Shown: piece by piece, positions 17,266 through 27,072 of the stretch
How positions within the stretch are numbered: position 1 is the first letter of the stretch
How the letters are laid out: each line of letters opens with the position of its first letter
From: DATAES01 sp963721305
GTDB lineage: Bacteria > Actinomycetota > Acidimicrobiia > Acidimicrobiales > JACDCH01
NCBI GenBank assembly: GCA_963721305.1
Contig: CAVRIR010000004.1
Location: 248,001-312,000, forward strand
Length of the DNA stretch: 64,000 nucleotides
Reading direction: 5' to 3'
The notes under the pieces: generated by a model
Told to the model about the DNA's origin: nothing
The model's database searches: none
Seen by the model: the letters and a program-made list of their open reading frames with translations, nothing else
Program-made: the position numbers and the translations under genes

Positions 17266-18309
17266 TCAGATATCGGCGGCGTGCTTGTAGCGGCCGTCTG
17301 GCAGGCGTTGCCACCTTCGTGTCCGATTCGTTTGGAGTTTCACTCGTGACGAGTCGATGAGGGCGTCGAGGTTGTAGCCGGAGAGATCGAGCCAGCCGAT
17401 GAGCGTGACGATGACGTCGGACAGCTCCTCCAGCGACGGCTGTTCGCGAAACTCCGCGATCTCCTCGTCGGCCTTGAGCAGAAAACTCTCGGGGGTACCG
17501 TCAGGCATGGTGGCGTGGAACCACTCGAGCCATTCGGTGAGGAGAACCTGAAGGCCGTCGTGCGGTTCTGATGTGCTCTTGGTCGCGGTGAGTTGCAAGA
17601 ACATCGGCATTCGGTGTCCACGTCGGGCGCTATCGGACCCGTGTTCGTTCTCGACCGGAGGGAACGGTTGCGGCTCTGACAGGCGACTGATGTAGAACCC
17701 GCTGCGTCGAAGGGCGTCGGCGTAGTCCTGGAGTGTGCGGTGAAATGTTCCGAGCGTGATGCGCAGGCCCCCGCGCTCGACCGTCCGCTCCTCGCGGTGC
17801 CGGTCGAAGTAGTCGTCGAGGACGAACGCCGCGGCGTCGTGGTCACCGTCGAACGTGCCCGAGCTGGCGACCGGGTGCACGATCAACGCATGCAAGGCGC
17901 CGTCCGGTGACAGCGTTCGAGCCACCTCATCGAGTGCACTGGGCAGGTCGTCGATGTCCATCAGGGTGTTGTACGCGACCGTCGCCACCATTGATGACGA
18001 GCGAAACGGAAGGGCAGACGCGTCAGCCACCACGAAGGCGGTGCTCGCGTCGGCGTCACGCGCGGCGCGAACGAGACGCTCGGATCGGTCGACGCCGACG
18101 ACCGTGTGGCCGGCTGTGGAGAGATCTCTGGCGACTCTGCCCTCGCCACAGCCGAGGTCGAGCGTTAGTCGTCCGGGTGACGCACTGATCGAAGCAAGGA
18201 AGCCATCGCGGTAGTGCCAGTAGGCGTCGTGCCCCGGAGTTCGCGCCCAGACGATCCACTGCTGCGCCCGTTCGTCCCACCGGTCGGCGTTTGGGTGTGC
18301 GGGAGTCAT
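17266..18309 (-). CDS. SAM-dependent methyltransferase fused to MazG-like domain
   Basis: A 347-residue protein with two parts. Residues 1 to about 235 are a class I methyltransferase: motif I LTLDLGCGEGRVARDLS, then VVGVDRSERLV and FVVADASALPFRSSSM. From about 245 to the end is an all-helical MazG/DUF550-type nucleotide pyrophosphohydrolase: LLKADEEIAEFREQPSLEEL followed by SDVIVTLIGWLD, i.e. the ExxE and ExxD metal ligands. One uninterrupted frame joins them. The start overlaps the stop of the next methyltransferase (ATGA), so the two form an operon. A role in nucleotide-linked modification or house-cleaning is inference. Confidence 0.8.
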   Translation of the reverse strand: MTPAHPNADRWDERAQQWIVWARTPGHDAYWHYRDGFLASISASPGRLTLDLGCGEGRVARDLSTAGHTVVGVDRSERLVRAARDADASTAFVVADASALPFRSSSMVATVAYNTLMDIDDLPSALDEVARTLSPDGALHALIVHPVASSGTFDGDHDAAAFVLDDYFDRHREERTVERGGLRITLGTFHRTLQDYADALRRSGFYISRLSEPQPFPPVENEHGSDSARRGHRMPMFLQLTATKSTSEPHDGLQVLLTEWLEWFHATMPDGTPESFLLKADEEIAEFREQPSLEELSDVIVTLIGWLDLSGYNLDALIDSSRVKLQTNRTRRWQRLPDGRYKHAADI

Positions 18310-18956
18310 CGCGGCACGTCGAACCAGAGCAGCCAGTAGTACTCGAGCATGGCCACCTCGCCCACTGCACCCACGCCCCGCGCCAGACCGTGGAGCTCAT
18401 CGACAGTGGGGAAGTTCTTGAGAACCTCGAACTCCTCACCCGAGGCCAGAGAGCGGCGTTGGAAGCTGTTGCCGTGTTGGTCGATCCGCGTGACGGGATG
18501 GTTGCTTCCCTCGACGTACTGGTTGTCGGCCAGCACCACCCGCGCGCCGGGCTCGAGTCGTCGACAAAGATGCTGAACGAACGCGCCCATCCGGTCGCGT
18601 AGAAGATGCGACATCCAAAAGCAGGCGACTCCGGCGTCGAAGCGTCCAGGCAGTGTGCCGAGGGCAAACGCATCGCAGACCGCGAACTCCATCAACGCTT
18701 CGCCGTAGTCACGCCGGCGGGCAATCGCAAGCGTCTCCTCGGCCACATCGGTGGCGAGGATTGAGCAGGCAGCCATGGCCAGTTGCTCGGTCCAGAACCC
18801 CGTGCCGGCGGCGACCTCGAGAATGCGACGTCCGCTGGCGACTGTTCGCAACAACGTACCCAAACGCGAAATGTCCGCTTGGCGTTCCGGCTTGCGATAC
18901 ACCGAGTCGTACTCGCCCGCTCGACGCCGGTAGTACGTCTCCAGGTTCCCGTTCAC
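18306..18956 (-). CDS. SAM-dependent methyltransferase
   Basis: A 216-residue class I methyltransferase. The N-terminus LETYYRRRAGEYDSVYRKPE is typical of small-molecule methyltransferases; motif I is RILEVAAGTGFWTEQLA, motif II ILATDVAEETLAIARRR, and motif IV GRFDAGVACFWMSHLLRDR. Substrate unknown. It is translated first in a two-gene operon and overlaps the MTase-MazG fusion by four bases. Confidence 0.85.
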   Translation of the reverse strand: MNGNLETYYRRRAGEYDSVYRKPERQADISRLGTLLRTVASGRRILEVAAGTGFWTEQLAMAACSILATDVAEETLAIARRRDYGEALMEFAVCDAFALGTLPGRFDAGVACFWMSHLLRDRMGAFVQHLCRRLEPGARVVLADNQYVEGSNHPVTRIDQHGNSFQRRSLASGEEFEVLKNFPTVDELHGLARGVGAVGEVAMLEYYWLLWFDVPR

Positions 18957-19151
18957 GCGACCTCCTCGCGGAGGCCACGACAGGGACCCAGAACAGCAAG
19001 GCTAGCCAACGTGGCGGTGCCCAGTCGCGGGGATTCCGCGACAAGTGTGAGCGCCGCGTGCCCCAAAGGATGCCACCAACCACCAAGGTCCGACGAGTCA
19101 ACCCGTATCCACGATCGCCGGATCCGCGACATCCTGTAGGTGGTGGTGGGT

Positions 19152-19166
19152 GGTCGGTCGGTCGGT
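19152..19166. repeat. (GGTC)n tract abutting tRNA-Leu 3' end
   Basis: Three GGTC units lead directly into the tRNA gene (on the minus strand, just after the discriminator base). The motif with the following GGTGGGC resembles the tracts at 3457 and 6722, although here the GGGC belongs to the tRNA acceptor stem. Confidence 0.5.
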
Positions 19167-19249
19167 GGGCGAGGGGGGACTTGAACCCCCACGTCCTTTC
19201 GGACACAGGAACCTGAATCCTCCGCGTCTGCCAATTCCGCCACTCGCCC
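19166..19249 (-). tRNA. tRNA-Leu (anticodon CAG)
   Basis: Read on the minus strand from 19249, an 84-base class II tRNA: acceptor GGGCGAG pairs with CTCGCCC, D-arm GCGGAATTGGCAGACGC, anticodon loop with CAG in GATTCAGGTTC, a long variable arm (TGTCCGAAAGGACG) and T-arm GGGGGTTCAAGTCCCCC. CCA is not encoded. A leucine tRNA beside fhaA is a common actinobacterial arrangement. Confidence 0.95.
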
Positions 19250-19296
19250 GAGCAGCAAGTAGGTCACGATACTCGCCCCGCATACAGTGTCGGCCC

Positions 19297-19956
19297 GTGG
19301 GTTTGTCCGGGTTCGAGCGGCGTCTCGAGCGGATGGTCGAAGGCGTGTTCGCCCGTGCTTTTCGCAGCGGCTTGCGTCCCGTCGAGCTCGGCCGTCGGCT
19401 CGTGCGCGAGATGGACGACAACCGCTCGGTCGACGTCCGTGGCCGGACGGTCGTACCCAATCACTTCATCATGCAGATAAGCGCAGAGGACAACGAGCAT
19501 TTCGCCGAGATCCACGACACGCTGCTCCGCGAGCTGTCCGACGCTGCTCGTGAGCACGCTCGGGACGAGGGCTACACGTTCCTCGGTCCGGTGGAGGTCG
19601 AGCTGGCCGAAGACGACCGCATGCACACCGGCGCGTTCCAGATCGAGGCGCGCATGCGGGAAGGGACGGGAGGCAGCGGCGCGGGCAGCCTCGTGCTCCC
19701 GACCGGCGAGCGGGTGGTGCTCGGTGAGCACACGATCAGCGTCGGTCGCATGCCTGAGTCGAACATCGTCCTCGCCGATCCGAACGTCAGCCGGACCCAC
19801 GCCGAGATTCGTCCACGTGGCACGGGGTATGTGGTGGTCGATCTCAACTCGACCAACGGCACCAAGGTGAACGGCATCCGCGTCCAGGAACACGAGCTGA
19901 ACGACGGCGACGAGCTGTCGTTCGGCAACACCCACATGCGCTTCGAAGCGAGCTGA
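19297..19956 (+). CDS. fhaA: FHA domain protein FhaA (DUF3662 + FHA)
   Basis: A 219-residue cytoplasmic phosphothreonine-binding protein. The N-terminal DUF3662 domain reads GFERRLERMVEGVFARAF then LRPVELGRRLVREMDDNRSV and TVVPNHFIMQIS; the C-terminal FHA domain has ISVGRMPESNIVLADPNVSR and VVDLNSTNGTKVNGIRV, with the Arg, Ser and NG residues that grip phosphothreonine. GTG 19297 gives the usual N-terminus. In mycobacteria FhaA is a substrate and adaptor of PknB in wall synthesis. It is shorter than the mycobacterial protein, lacking a long linker. First gene of a six-gene block. Confidence 0.93.
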   Translation: MGLSGFERRLERMVEGVFARAFRSGLRPVELGRRLVREMDDNRSVDVRGRTVVPNHFIMQISAEDNEHFAEIHDTLLRELSDAAREHARDEGYTFLGPVEVELAEDDRMHTGAFQIEARMREGTGGSGAGSLVLPTGERVVLGEHTISVGRMPESNIVLADPNVSRTHAEIRPRGTGYVVVDLNSTNGTKVNGIRVQEHELNDGDELSFGNTHMRFEAS

Positions 19957-19994
19957 GTCCGTCAAACCACACGCCACGCGTAGGCTCGCCGCCG

Positions 19995-20489
19995 ATGTCT
20001 GAGCAGGTCCTCAACATCCTCAAGTTGTGCCTGCTCGCGCTCGTATACCTCTTTCTCCTGCGCGTGGTGCGGGCCGTGTGGGCCGAGATCTCGACACCGA
20101 AGGCCGCGGCAGCGGGCGCATCCCGAGGCCGGCGGCGGGCCGCCGCCGCTGCGCCCGTGGCGGCCGCGCCGAGCGCTCCGCGTGGCCGGCGGTCGCGGGG
20201 CGCGGCCACCGAGCTCGTGGCGGTCGAGCCCGAGGCGAGCGCCGGTCGCCGGTATCCATTGGGCGACGAGATCACCGTCGGGCGCGCCGCCGGTTGCCAG
20301 GTGACGGTCGACGACACCTACGTGTCCCAGCTCCACGCTCGCGTGTTCACTCGAGACGGGCAGCTCCTCGTCGAGGATCTGGGGTCGACCAACGGCACCT
20401 ACCTCAACCGCGCCAAGGTCGCGGGACCGATGGTCATGCAGAAGGGCGATCGCCTACAGGTCGGAAACACCGTGCTCGAGGTTCGCTAG
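19995..20489 (+). CDS. fhaB: FHA domain protein FhaB/FipA
   Basis: A 164-residue membrane-anchored FHA protein: one N-terminal helix LKLCLLALVYLFLLRVVRAV, a basic Ala/Arg-rich linker, then an FHA domain with ITVGRAAGCQVTVDDTYVSQ and VEDLGSTNGTYLNRAKV. In mycobacteria FhaB/FipA links PknB signalling to the division apparatus. It ends one base before the pstP start codon, as expected for a tightly packed operon. Confidence 0.92.
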   Translation: MSEQVLNILKLCLLALVYLFLLRVVRAVWAEISTPKAAAAGASRGRRRAAAAAPVAAAPSAPRGRRSRGAATELVAVEPEASAGRRYPLGDEITVGRAAGCQVTVDDTYVSQLHARVFTRDGQLLVEDLGSTNGTYLNRAKVAGPMVMQKGDRLQVGNTVLEVR

Positions 20490-21743
20490 GTGGCGCTCCG
20501 CCTGCGGTGGGGCAAAGCCACCGACGTCGGCCGGGTCCGTTCTCACAACGAGGACTCGAGTCTCGTCAACGACCTCGTGTTCGCCGTTGCGGACGGCATG
20601 GGTGGCCACCGCGGCGGCGCCGTCGCGAGCCAGATGGCACTCGACTCACTCGAGGCGAGCTTCACCGAGCCGACGAGCGAGGCGCTCGTGGCGGCCGCAT
20701 ACGACGCGAACGAAGCGGTGTTCGAGCGATCGAACGACGACCCCGAGCTGCGGGGCATGGGTACGACGCTCGTCGCGATCGCACCCGTGGACGAAGAGGA
20801 TCCCGACAGCGAACTCGTCGCCTGGGTGCACGTCGGTGACTCGCGCATCTACCTGTACCGCGACGACGAGCTGCAGCAGCTCACGGAGGATCACAGCCTC
20901 GTCGAGCAGTGGGTCCGTGAGGGAACGATCTCCGCCGAGGAGGCACGCTCCCATCCGCAGCGCAACATCCTCACGCGCGCGCTCGGCATCGGATCCGAGG
21001 TCGGCATCGACGCCGGCACGGTCATCCCGTATGCCGGCGACCGCTTCGTGCTCTGCAGCGACGGGCTCTTCAACGAAGTGGACGAGCCTCGCATCGAGGC
21101 AACGCTGCGGCGGCTCGCAGATCCAGAGGACGCGAGCCAAGAGCTCGTTCGCCAAGCGGTCGAGAACGGTGGACGGGACAACATCACCGTCATCGTGATC
21201 GAGGTCGTCAACGACGACGATGCGGCCGCAACCGCGTCTGCTGCTGTCCGCACCACCACGGTCGAAGGCCACGCCGATCGGCCGATCGCGAAAGCATCGA
21301 AGGCGCCGCGCAAGACCCGCAAGGAACGACGCAAGGCGCGGGGAGCTCGGCCGCGCCGCGTCACGTGGCGGGTGCTCCTGTTCGTGCTGCTCTTCCTGGC
21401 GATCCTCGCCGGCGGCGCAGCCGTCATCGGCTACCAGGCGAGGAACACCTACTACGTCGGGTTCAAGGGCGACTCGGTGGTCGTCTTCAGGGGCAAACCA
21501 GGCGGCATGTTGTGGTTCAAGCCGACGTTCGAGCAGGACACCGGGCTGACTCGAGCGCAGATCCCCCAGTCGGAGATCGACCGCATCACCAACGGCCAGG
21601 AAGAGAGCACCGTCAGCGACGCCGACGCGTACGTGCAGAGCATCCGTGATCGCACCACCACGACGACGTCGACCACGACGACACCGCCCACGACGAGCAT
21701 CGTGACGACGACCGTCCCCGTCGTCGCGACATCGACGACATGA
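20490..21743 (+). CDS. pstP: PP2C-type Ser/Thr phosphatase PstP
   Basis: A 417-residue membrane phosphatase opposing the PASTA kinase. PPM-family motifs: GRVRSHNEDS (motif 1), VADGMGGHRGG with metal Asp, RGMGTTLVAI, WVHVGDSRIYLY, LCSDGLFNEV and GGRDNITVIVIEV (final metal Asp). A basic linker leads to one helix (WRVLLFVLLFLAILAGGAAV) and an extracellular Thr-rich tail. GTG start immediately follows fhaB; the stop overlaps rodA (ATGA). Longer tail than needed for catalysis. Confidence 0.94.
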   Translation: MALRLRWGKATDVGRVRSHNEDSSLVNDLVFAVADGMGGHRGGAVASQMALDSLEASFTEPTSEALVAAAYDANEAVFERSNDDPELRGMGTTLVAIAPVDEEDPDSELVAWVHVGDSRIYLYRDDELQQLTEDHSLVEQWVREGTISAEEARSHPQRNILTRALGIGSEVGIDAGTVIPYAGDRFVLCSDGLFNEVDEPRIEATLRRLADPEDASQELVRQAVENGGRDNITVIVIEVVNDDDAAATASAAVRTTTVEGHADRPIAKASKAPRKTRKERRKARGARPRRVTWRVLLFVLLFLAILAGGAAVIGYQARNTYYVGFKGDSVVVFRGKPGGMLWFKPTFEQDTGLTRAQIPQSEIDRITNGQEESTVSDADAYVQSIRDRTTTTTSTTTTPPTTSIVTTTVPVVATSTT

Positions 21744-23095
21744 TCGCCATCTTGCGCAGGCGCACCGAGCTCGGACTGATCCTCCTCGGCGCGGTCATCG
21801 TCGGCGGTGCGTACACACTGGCGAGTCTCGGACGGACGTCGTCCATCCCCGCGAACATCGGTCCGTTCCTCGGCATCATCCTCGGGCTGTTCATCGCCGC
21901 CCACATCGCGACACGCAAGCTCGCTCCGGGAGCCGACGGGTTGGTGCTCCCGATCGCGGCTCTGCTCAATGGCATCGGCTACGTGATGATCGCCAGGCTC
22001 GACGAAGCGAGCAGCAAGCCGCAAGGTTTGGCAGCCGCACAAGCAGGGTGGACCGTCATCGGCATCGGCGCGTTCATCGCCACGCTCATCGTCGTGCGAC
22101 GCTCCCGCGACCTACAGCGCTATCGCTACACGTTCCTGCTGATCGGTCTGCTCCTCTTGATGGCGCCTCTCGCCCCCGGGATCGGCCGCGAGATCAACGG
22201 CGCCCGCATCTGGGCCTACCTCGGGCCGATCAACTTCCAACCCGGCGAGTTCGCCAAGGTCGTCCTCGCGATCTTCTTCGCGTCGTATCTCGTCGAGCGA
22301 CGGGAGTTGCTCGGCATGGCAACGTGGCCGCGCTTCCGTCCGGTGTTGCCTGATCCGAAGCATCTCGGTCCGGTGGTGTTGGCGTGGGCCTTCTCGATCG
22401 TCATCATGACGGCGGAGAAGGACCTCGGTTCATCGCTGCTGTTCTTCGCACTGTTCATGCTCCTCGTCTGGGTGGCGACTGGCCGCGGCGCATATGTGTT
22501 CTTCGGCGCGGTCATGTTCGCCGCGGCTGCGTACATCTCGTACAAGACGTTCGGTCACGTCCACGAGCGCGTCGACATCTGGTTGAACCCGTGGAAGGAC
22601 TTCAGCGGCTCGGGATTCCAGGTCGCGCAGTCGTGGTTCGCGATGGCGTGGGGCGGCGTCGCCGGCACCGGACTCGGTCTCGGTAACCCGAACCAGATCC
22701 CGGTGGTCACCACCGACTTCGTCTTCGCCGCGATCGGCGAGGAGCTCGGAATGCTCGGCGCGGTGGCCGTCATCTTCTGCTTCATGTTGCTCGTCGGCTG
22801 CGGCCTCCGCATCGCGATCCGCGCCGAGCCTCCGTTCGAGAAGCTGCTCGCCGCCGGCCTGACGATCCTTCTCGGTGTGCAGTCGTTCATCATCATGGCG
22901 GGCGTGACGCGGTTGTTGCCGCTGACCGGCGTGACCCTCCCGTTCGTGTCGTACGGCGGCTCGTCGTTGGTCGCCAACTACGTGCTGCTGGCGTTGCTCG
23001 TCCGCATCTCCGACGACACCGCGCGCCGACTCGGCGAAGTGACCGTCGAAGGCAAACCCGCGACCAATCCCTCCGACGCGACGGTGGTCACGTGA
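21740..23095 (+). CDS. rodA: SEDS glycosyltransferase RodA/FtsW
   Basis: A 451-residue polytopic protein with about 12 helices, polymerising lipid II into glycan strands. SEDS hallmarks include GREINGARIWAYLGPINFQP (the conserved EINGAxxWI region and the GEFAK that follows), TAEKDLGSSLLFFALFM, FQVAQSWFAMAWGGVAGTGL and TGVTLPFVSYGGSSLVANY near the C-terminus. It overlaps pbpA by four bases, its expected transpeptidase partner. RodA is favoured over FtsW by synteny with actinobacterial rodA-pbpA. Confidence 0.94.
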   Translation: MIAILRRRTELGLILLGAVIVGGAYTLASLGRTSSIPANIGPFLGIILGLFIAAHIATRKLAPGADGLVLPIAALLNGIGYVMIARLDEASSKPQGLAAAQAGWTVIGIGAFIATLIVVRRSRDLQRYRYTFLLIGLLLLMAPLAPGIGREINGARIWAYLGPINFQPGEFAKVVLAIFFASYLVERRELLGMATWPRFRPVLPDPKHLGPVVLAWAFSIVIMTAEKDLGSSLLFFALFMLLVWVATGRGAYVFFGAVMFAAAAYISYKTFGHVHERVDIWLNPWKDFSGSGFQVAQSWFAMAWGGVAGTGLGLGNPNQIPVVTTDFVFAAIGEELGMLGAVAVIFCFMLLVGCGLRIAIRAEPPFEKLLAAGLTILLGVQSFIIMAGVTRLLPLTGVTLPFVSYGGSSLVANYVLLALLVRISDDTARRLGEVTVEGKPATNPSDATVVT

Positions 23096-24567
23096 ACCGG
23101 CAGCTCAAACGACTCGGCCTCGGTCTGATCGTCTGCTACCTCGCGCTGTTCGCGATGGTCAACTACATCCAGGTCTGGCACGCGCAGGCGCTCAACGACA
23201 ACCCGCTCAACAGTCGCAAGATCGTGCGCGACTTCGACCAACCCCGAGGACAGATCATCTCCGCCGACGGAGCCGTGCTCGCCAAGTCCGTACCCTCGGC
23301 GCCGGGCGATCCGTTCACGTTCCAGCGGCAGTACCCGGAAGGCGACCTGTTCGGTCACGTCACCGGCTACCTCAACATCAACTTCGGTGCCACGGGCGTC
23401 GAGGAGCAGTACAACGACCAGCTCAGCGGCCAGACGGTGTCACAGCAGTACGAGACGCTGCGGGATCTGTTCGTCGATCGCGTCCACACCGGCGACGTGA
23501 CACTCACCGTTCGCAAGGATCTGCAACAAGCTGCGCGCACCGCTCTCGGCGATCGCAAGGGATCAATCGTCGTGATGGATCCTCGTGACGGTTCGATCCT
23601 CGCGCTGTGGAGCTTCCCGACCTACGACCCCAACGCGCTGTCGACACACAACGCCGCTGCCGCGCAAGCGGCGAAGACGTTCCTGGAGAAGAGCCCGGAT
23701 CAGCCGTTGCGCGCCCGCACGTGGCAAGAGCGCTTCTTCCCGGGATCGACGTTCAAGATCGTGACCGGCTCGACGGGGCTCGAGAGCGGAAAAGTGACGC
23801 CGGACAACCCGGTGTTCCCACAGGAGAGCGCGTACAAGCCCCCCGACGGCGCCCCGATCCAGAACTTCGGCGGCGAAGTGTGCGGCGGCACGCTCTTCGA
23901 GATCCTTCGCGTGTCGTGCAACTCCGCGTTCGCGCAGATGGGCGCCGAGGTGATCGGGCGACAGGGGATGGAAGCGGGCGCGGGATCATTCGGGTTCAAC
24001 GACACACCGCCGATCGACCTCCCCGCCGCCGCCAAGTCGGTGTTCCCGGACACGAGGAACTCGAAGGCCTTCCTCGGACAGGCTTCGATCGGGCAGTTCG
24101 GCACGCAGGCGTCACCGCTCGAGATGGCGCTGGCGACCGCAGGGGTCGCCAACGGCGGGATCATCATGACGCCGCACGTGATGCACGACATCCGGGATGA
24201 CAACGGCAAGGTCATCGACAACTTCGGTGTGAAGCCATGGCGTACGGCCGTGAGTCCGCAGACCGCGGCGACGATGCGACAGGCGATGATCGGCGTGGTG
24301 CAGGGAGGCACAGGAACTGCCGCGCAGATCAACGGCGTCGAGGTCGGCGGGAAGACCGGGACCGCCGAGCTGAACGACGCGGGCTCGCTGTCCGAGGCGT
24401 GGTTCACGTGCTTCGCCGGTCCCCCGGGTGGCGCCCCGCAGGTCGTGGTCACCGTCCTGGTCGAGGACCAGCCGGGAGCGAGCGAGGGCACCGGCGGCCG
24501 GGTGGCCGCCCCGATCGCCAAGCAACTCGTCCAGCAGGCCCTCGCCATCCAGAACGGCGGCGGCTGA
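23092..24567 (+). CDS. pbpA: Class B penicillin-binding protein PbpA
   Basis: A 491-residue bitopic transpeptidase that cross-links peptidoglycan made by the overlapping SEDS protein. One N-terminal helix (GLGLIVCYLALFAMVNYIQV), a dimerisation region with DQPRGQIISADGAVLA, then the penicillin-binding domain: SxxK in FPGSTFKIVTGS, SxN in RVSCNSAFA and KTG in VGGKTGTAELN. Length is normal for actinobacterial PbpA. Cell-wall elongation or septation role inferred from the block. Confidence 0.94.
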   Translation: MNRQLKRLGLGLIVCYLALFAMVNYIQVWHAQALNDNPLNSRKIVRDFDQPRGQIISADGAVLAKSVPSAPGDPFTFQRQYPEGDLFGHVTGYLNINFGATGVEEQYNDQLSGQTVSQQYETLRDLFVDRVHTGDVTLTVRKDLQQAARTALGDRKGSIVVMDPRDGSILALWSFPTYDPNALSTHNAAAAQAAKTFLEKSPDQPLRARTWQERFFPGSTFKIVTGSTGLESGKVTPDNPVFPQESAYKPPDGAPIQNFGGEVCGGTLFEILRVSCNSAFAQMGAEVIGRQGMEAGAGSFGFNDTPPIDLPAAAKSVFPDTRNSKAFLGQASIGQFGTQASPLEMALATAGVANGGIIMTPHVMHDIRDDNGKVIDNFGVKPWRTAVSPQTAATMRQAMIGVVQGGTGTAAQINGVEVGGKTGTAELNDAGSLSEAWFTCFAGPPGGAPQVVVTVLVEDQPGASEGTGGRVAAPIAKQLVQQALAIQNGGG

Positions 24568-24651
24568 CCGGCGGCGATCCCGTCGAGCGTCCCATCGGCG
24601 CGGCCGGGGTAACGAGAGCCGACCGCCGGCGTCAGTACGCTCGAAGGAGCC

Positions 24652-26430
24652 ATGGCCCAGCAAACGGTGTTCAACGGTCGCTACGAGCTGCACAGGCGGC
24701 TGGCCCGAGGCGGCATGGCCGACGTCTTCCTGGCCCGTGACCAGCTGCTCGACCGGCCGGTGGCGGTCAAGGTCCTGTTCCCCGAATTCGCCACGGACCC
24801 GTCGTTCGTGGAGCGGTTCCGGCGCGAGGCACAAAGCGCCGCGAACCTGAACCATCCGAACGTCGTCTCGGTGTTCGACTGGGGTCAGGAGCGGGGCACG
24901 TACTTCATCGTCATGGAGTACGTCGACGGTCGCAGCCTCGCCGGCATCCTCGGCACCGAAGGGCCGCTGCATCCCCAGCGGGCGGCCGAAGTGACATCCG
25001 ACATCGCCGCGGCACTCGGCTTCGCTCATCGCAACGGCGTCATCCATCGCGACGTGAAGCCGGGCAACGTGCTCATCTCGCCGCACGGACAGGTGAAGGT
25101 CACCGACTTCGGCATCGCGCGCGCCATGGGCGCGGCGTCCGAGGAGGACCTGACACAGGCCGGCTCGGTGATGGGCACCGCCACGTATTTCTCGCCCGAA
25201 CAGGCACAAGGGCTCCCGCTCGATCCGCGCAGCGACCTGTACTCACTCGGTGTCGTGCTCTACGAGATGGTGACGGGCAAGCCGCCGTTCTCGGCTGACA
25301 GCCCCGTCGCGATCGCGTACAAGCACGTGCAGGAGCAGCCTGTTCCGCCGCACGAGGTCGACACGAACGTGCCGCCCGACCTCGAAGCCATCGACATGAA
25401 GTTGCTGGCCAAGAATCCTGCGGATCGATACGCGTCCGCTGAGGATCTGCGCGCCGACCTTCGACGATTCCGAGACGGACAACCGGTCCTCGCCGCGGGA
25501 GCCGCGCTTGCCGCGCTCGGCGCGACGCAGGGTGTTGCCGCCACCACCGCCACCCCCGCATACGAAGGCACGACCGCGGTCCCCATTCAAGACCTTCAGT
25601 ACGCCGAACCGAAGAAGCGGTCCGGCTGGTTCCTCGTGGTTCTCATCCTGTTGCTGCTGCTTCTTGCCGGCTTGTTGTTCGCGCTCGCGCGCGTTCTCAC
25701 CAACGACACAAAGACCGACACCGTGTCGATCGACGTGCCCGCGGGTTGCTGCGTCAACCAACCCGAACCGACCGCCCGAGCTGCGCTCGAGAACGCCGGG
25801 TTCACCGTCAACGAGCAGACCGCGAAGAACGACCAGGTCGCCGCAGGCGTGGTCATCAGTGTGACGCCGTCGGAAGGGTCGAAGGTCGACGTCCAGAAGG
25901 GCCAGAAGGGCCAGGCCACGCTGACCGTGAGCGGGGGCGCCAACACCATCAAGGTGCCGGGCGTCGTCGGCTCACAGGCGGATCAGGCACAGAACACCTT
26001 GCGGGCGAGTGGCTTCACGAACATCACGACACAGGACCAGCCGTCGGACGATCCGTCCGTGCAGCAGGGTGAAGTGACGAAGCAGAATCCCGCGGAGGGC
26101 TCCGACGCACCGAAGACGCAGTTGATCACGCTGACGGTGTCTTCCGGTCCGTCGAAGGTCACCGTGCCTGATGTGTCCGGCCAGAGCGCGGCGCAGGCGG
26201 GAGGCGCACTCGGTTCCGCAGGCTTGACCGTGAAGAACACGCAGAACGAGACGTCGACGCAGTTCGCTCCCGGTCAGGTGACGCGCACGGATCCCCCCGC
26301 AGGAACGTCGGTGAACAAGGGACAAGGCGTGACGGTGTTCGTGTCGTCCGGTCCGCCGCCTACGTCGGCGCCGACCACGTCACCCACGAGCGCGCCGACC
26401 ACATCGAGCACGTCGAGCAGCAGTCCGTAA
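24652..26430 (+). CDS. pknB: PASTA-domain Ser/Thr kinase PknB
   Basis: A 592-residue transmembrane kinase. Kinase domain residues 10-270: glycine loop LARGGMADVF, Lys in PVAVKVLF, catalytic VIHRDVKPGNVL, DFG in VKVTDFGIARAMG, APE-type SPEQAQG. One helix (WFLVVLILLLLLLAGLLFAL) is followed by three extracellular PASTA repeats (starts near 25730, 25948 and 26155) and a Ser/Thr/Pro tail. PASTA repeats sense muropeptides or lipid II; mycobacterial counterparts have four. ATG at 24652 follows GAAGGAG. Mycobacteria have pknA beside pknB; here only this kinase is present. Confidence 0.95.
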   Translation: MAQQTVFNGRYELHRRLARGGMADVFLARDQLLDRPVAVKVLFPEFATDPSFVERFRREAQSAANLNHPNVVSVFDWGQERGTYFIVMEYVDGRSLAGILGTEGPLHPQRAAEVTSDIAAALGFAHRNGVIHRDVKPGNVLISPHGQVKVTDFGIARAMGAASEEDLTQAGSVMGTATYFSPEQAQGLPLDPRSDLYSLGVVLYEMVTGKPPFSADSPVAIAYKHVQEQPVPPHEVDTNVPPDLEAIDMKLLAKNPADRYASAEDLRADLRRFRDGQPVLAAGAALAALGATQGVAATTATPAYEGTTAVPIQDLQYAEPKKRSGWFLVVLILLLLLLAGLLFALARVLTNDTKTDTVSIDVPAGCCVNQPEPTARAALENAGFTVNEQTAKNDQVAAGVVISVTPSEGSKVDVQKGQKGQATLTVSGGANTIKVPGVVGSQADQAQNTLRASGFTNITTQDQPSDDPSVQQGEVTKQNPAEGSDAPKTQLITLTVSSGPSKVTVPDVSGQSAAQAGGALGSAGLTVKNTQNETSTQFAPGQVTRTDPPAGTSVNKGQGVTVFVSSGPPPTSAPTTSPTSAPTTSSTSSSSP

Positions 26431-26437
26431 CGCGCGG

Positions 26438-27025
<588 letters not shown>

Positions 27026-27072
27026 GGGTGGGGATGAGAGTACCCGGAGGGGGGCGTGTAACTTCTGGGTTC

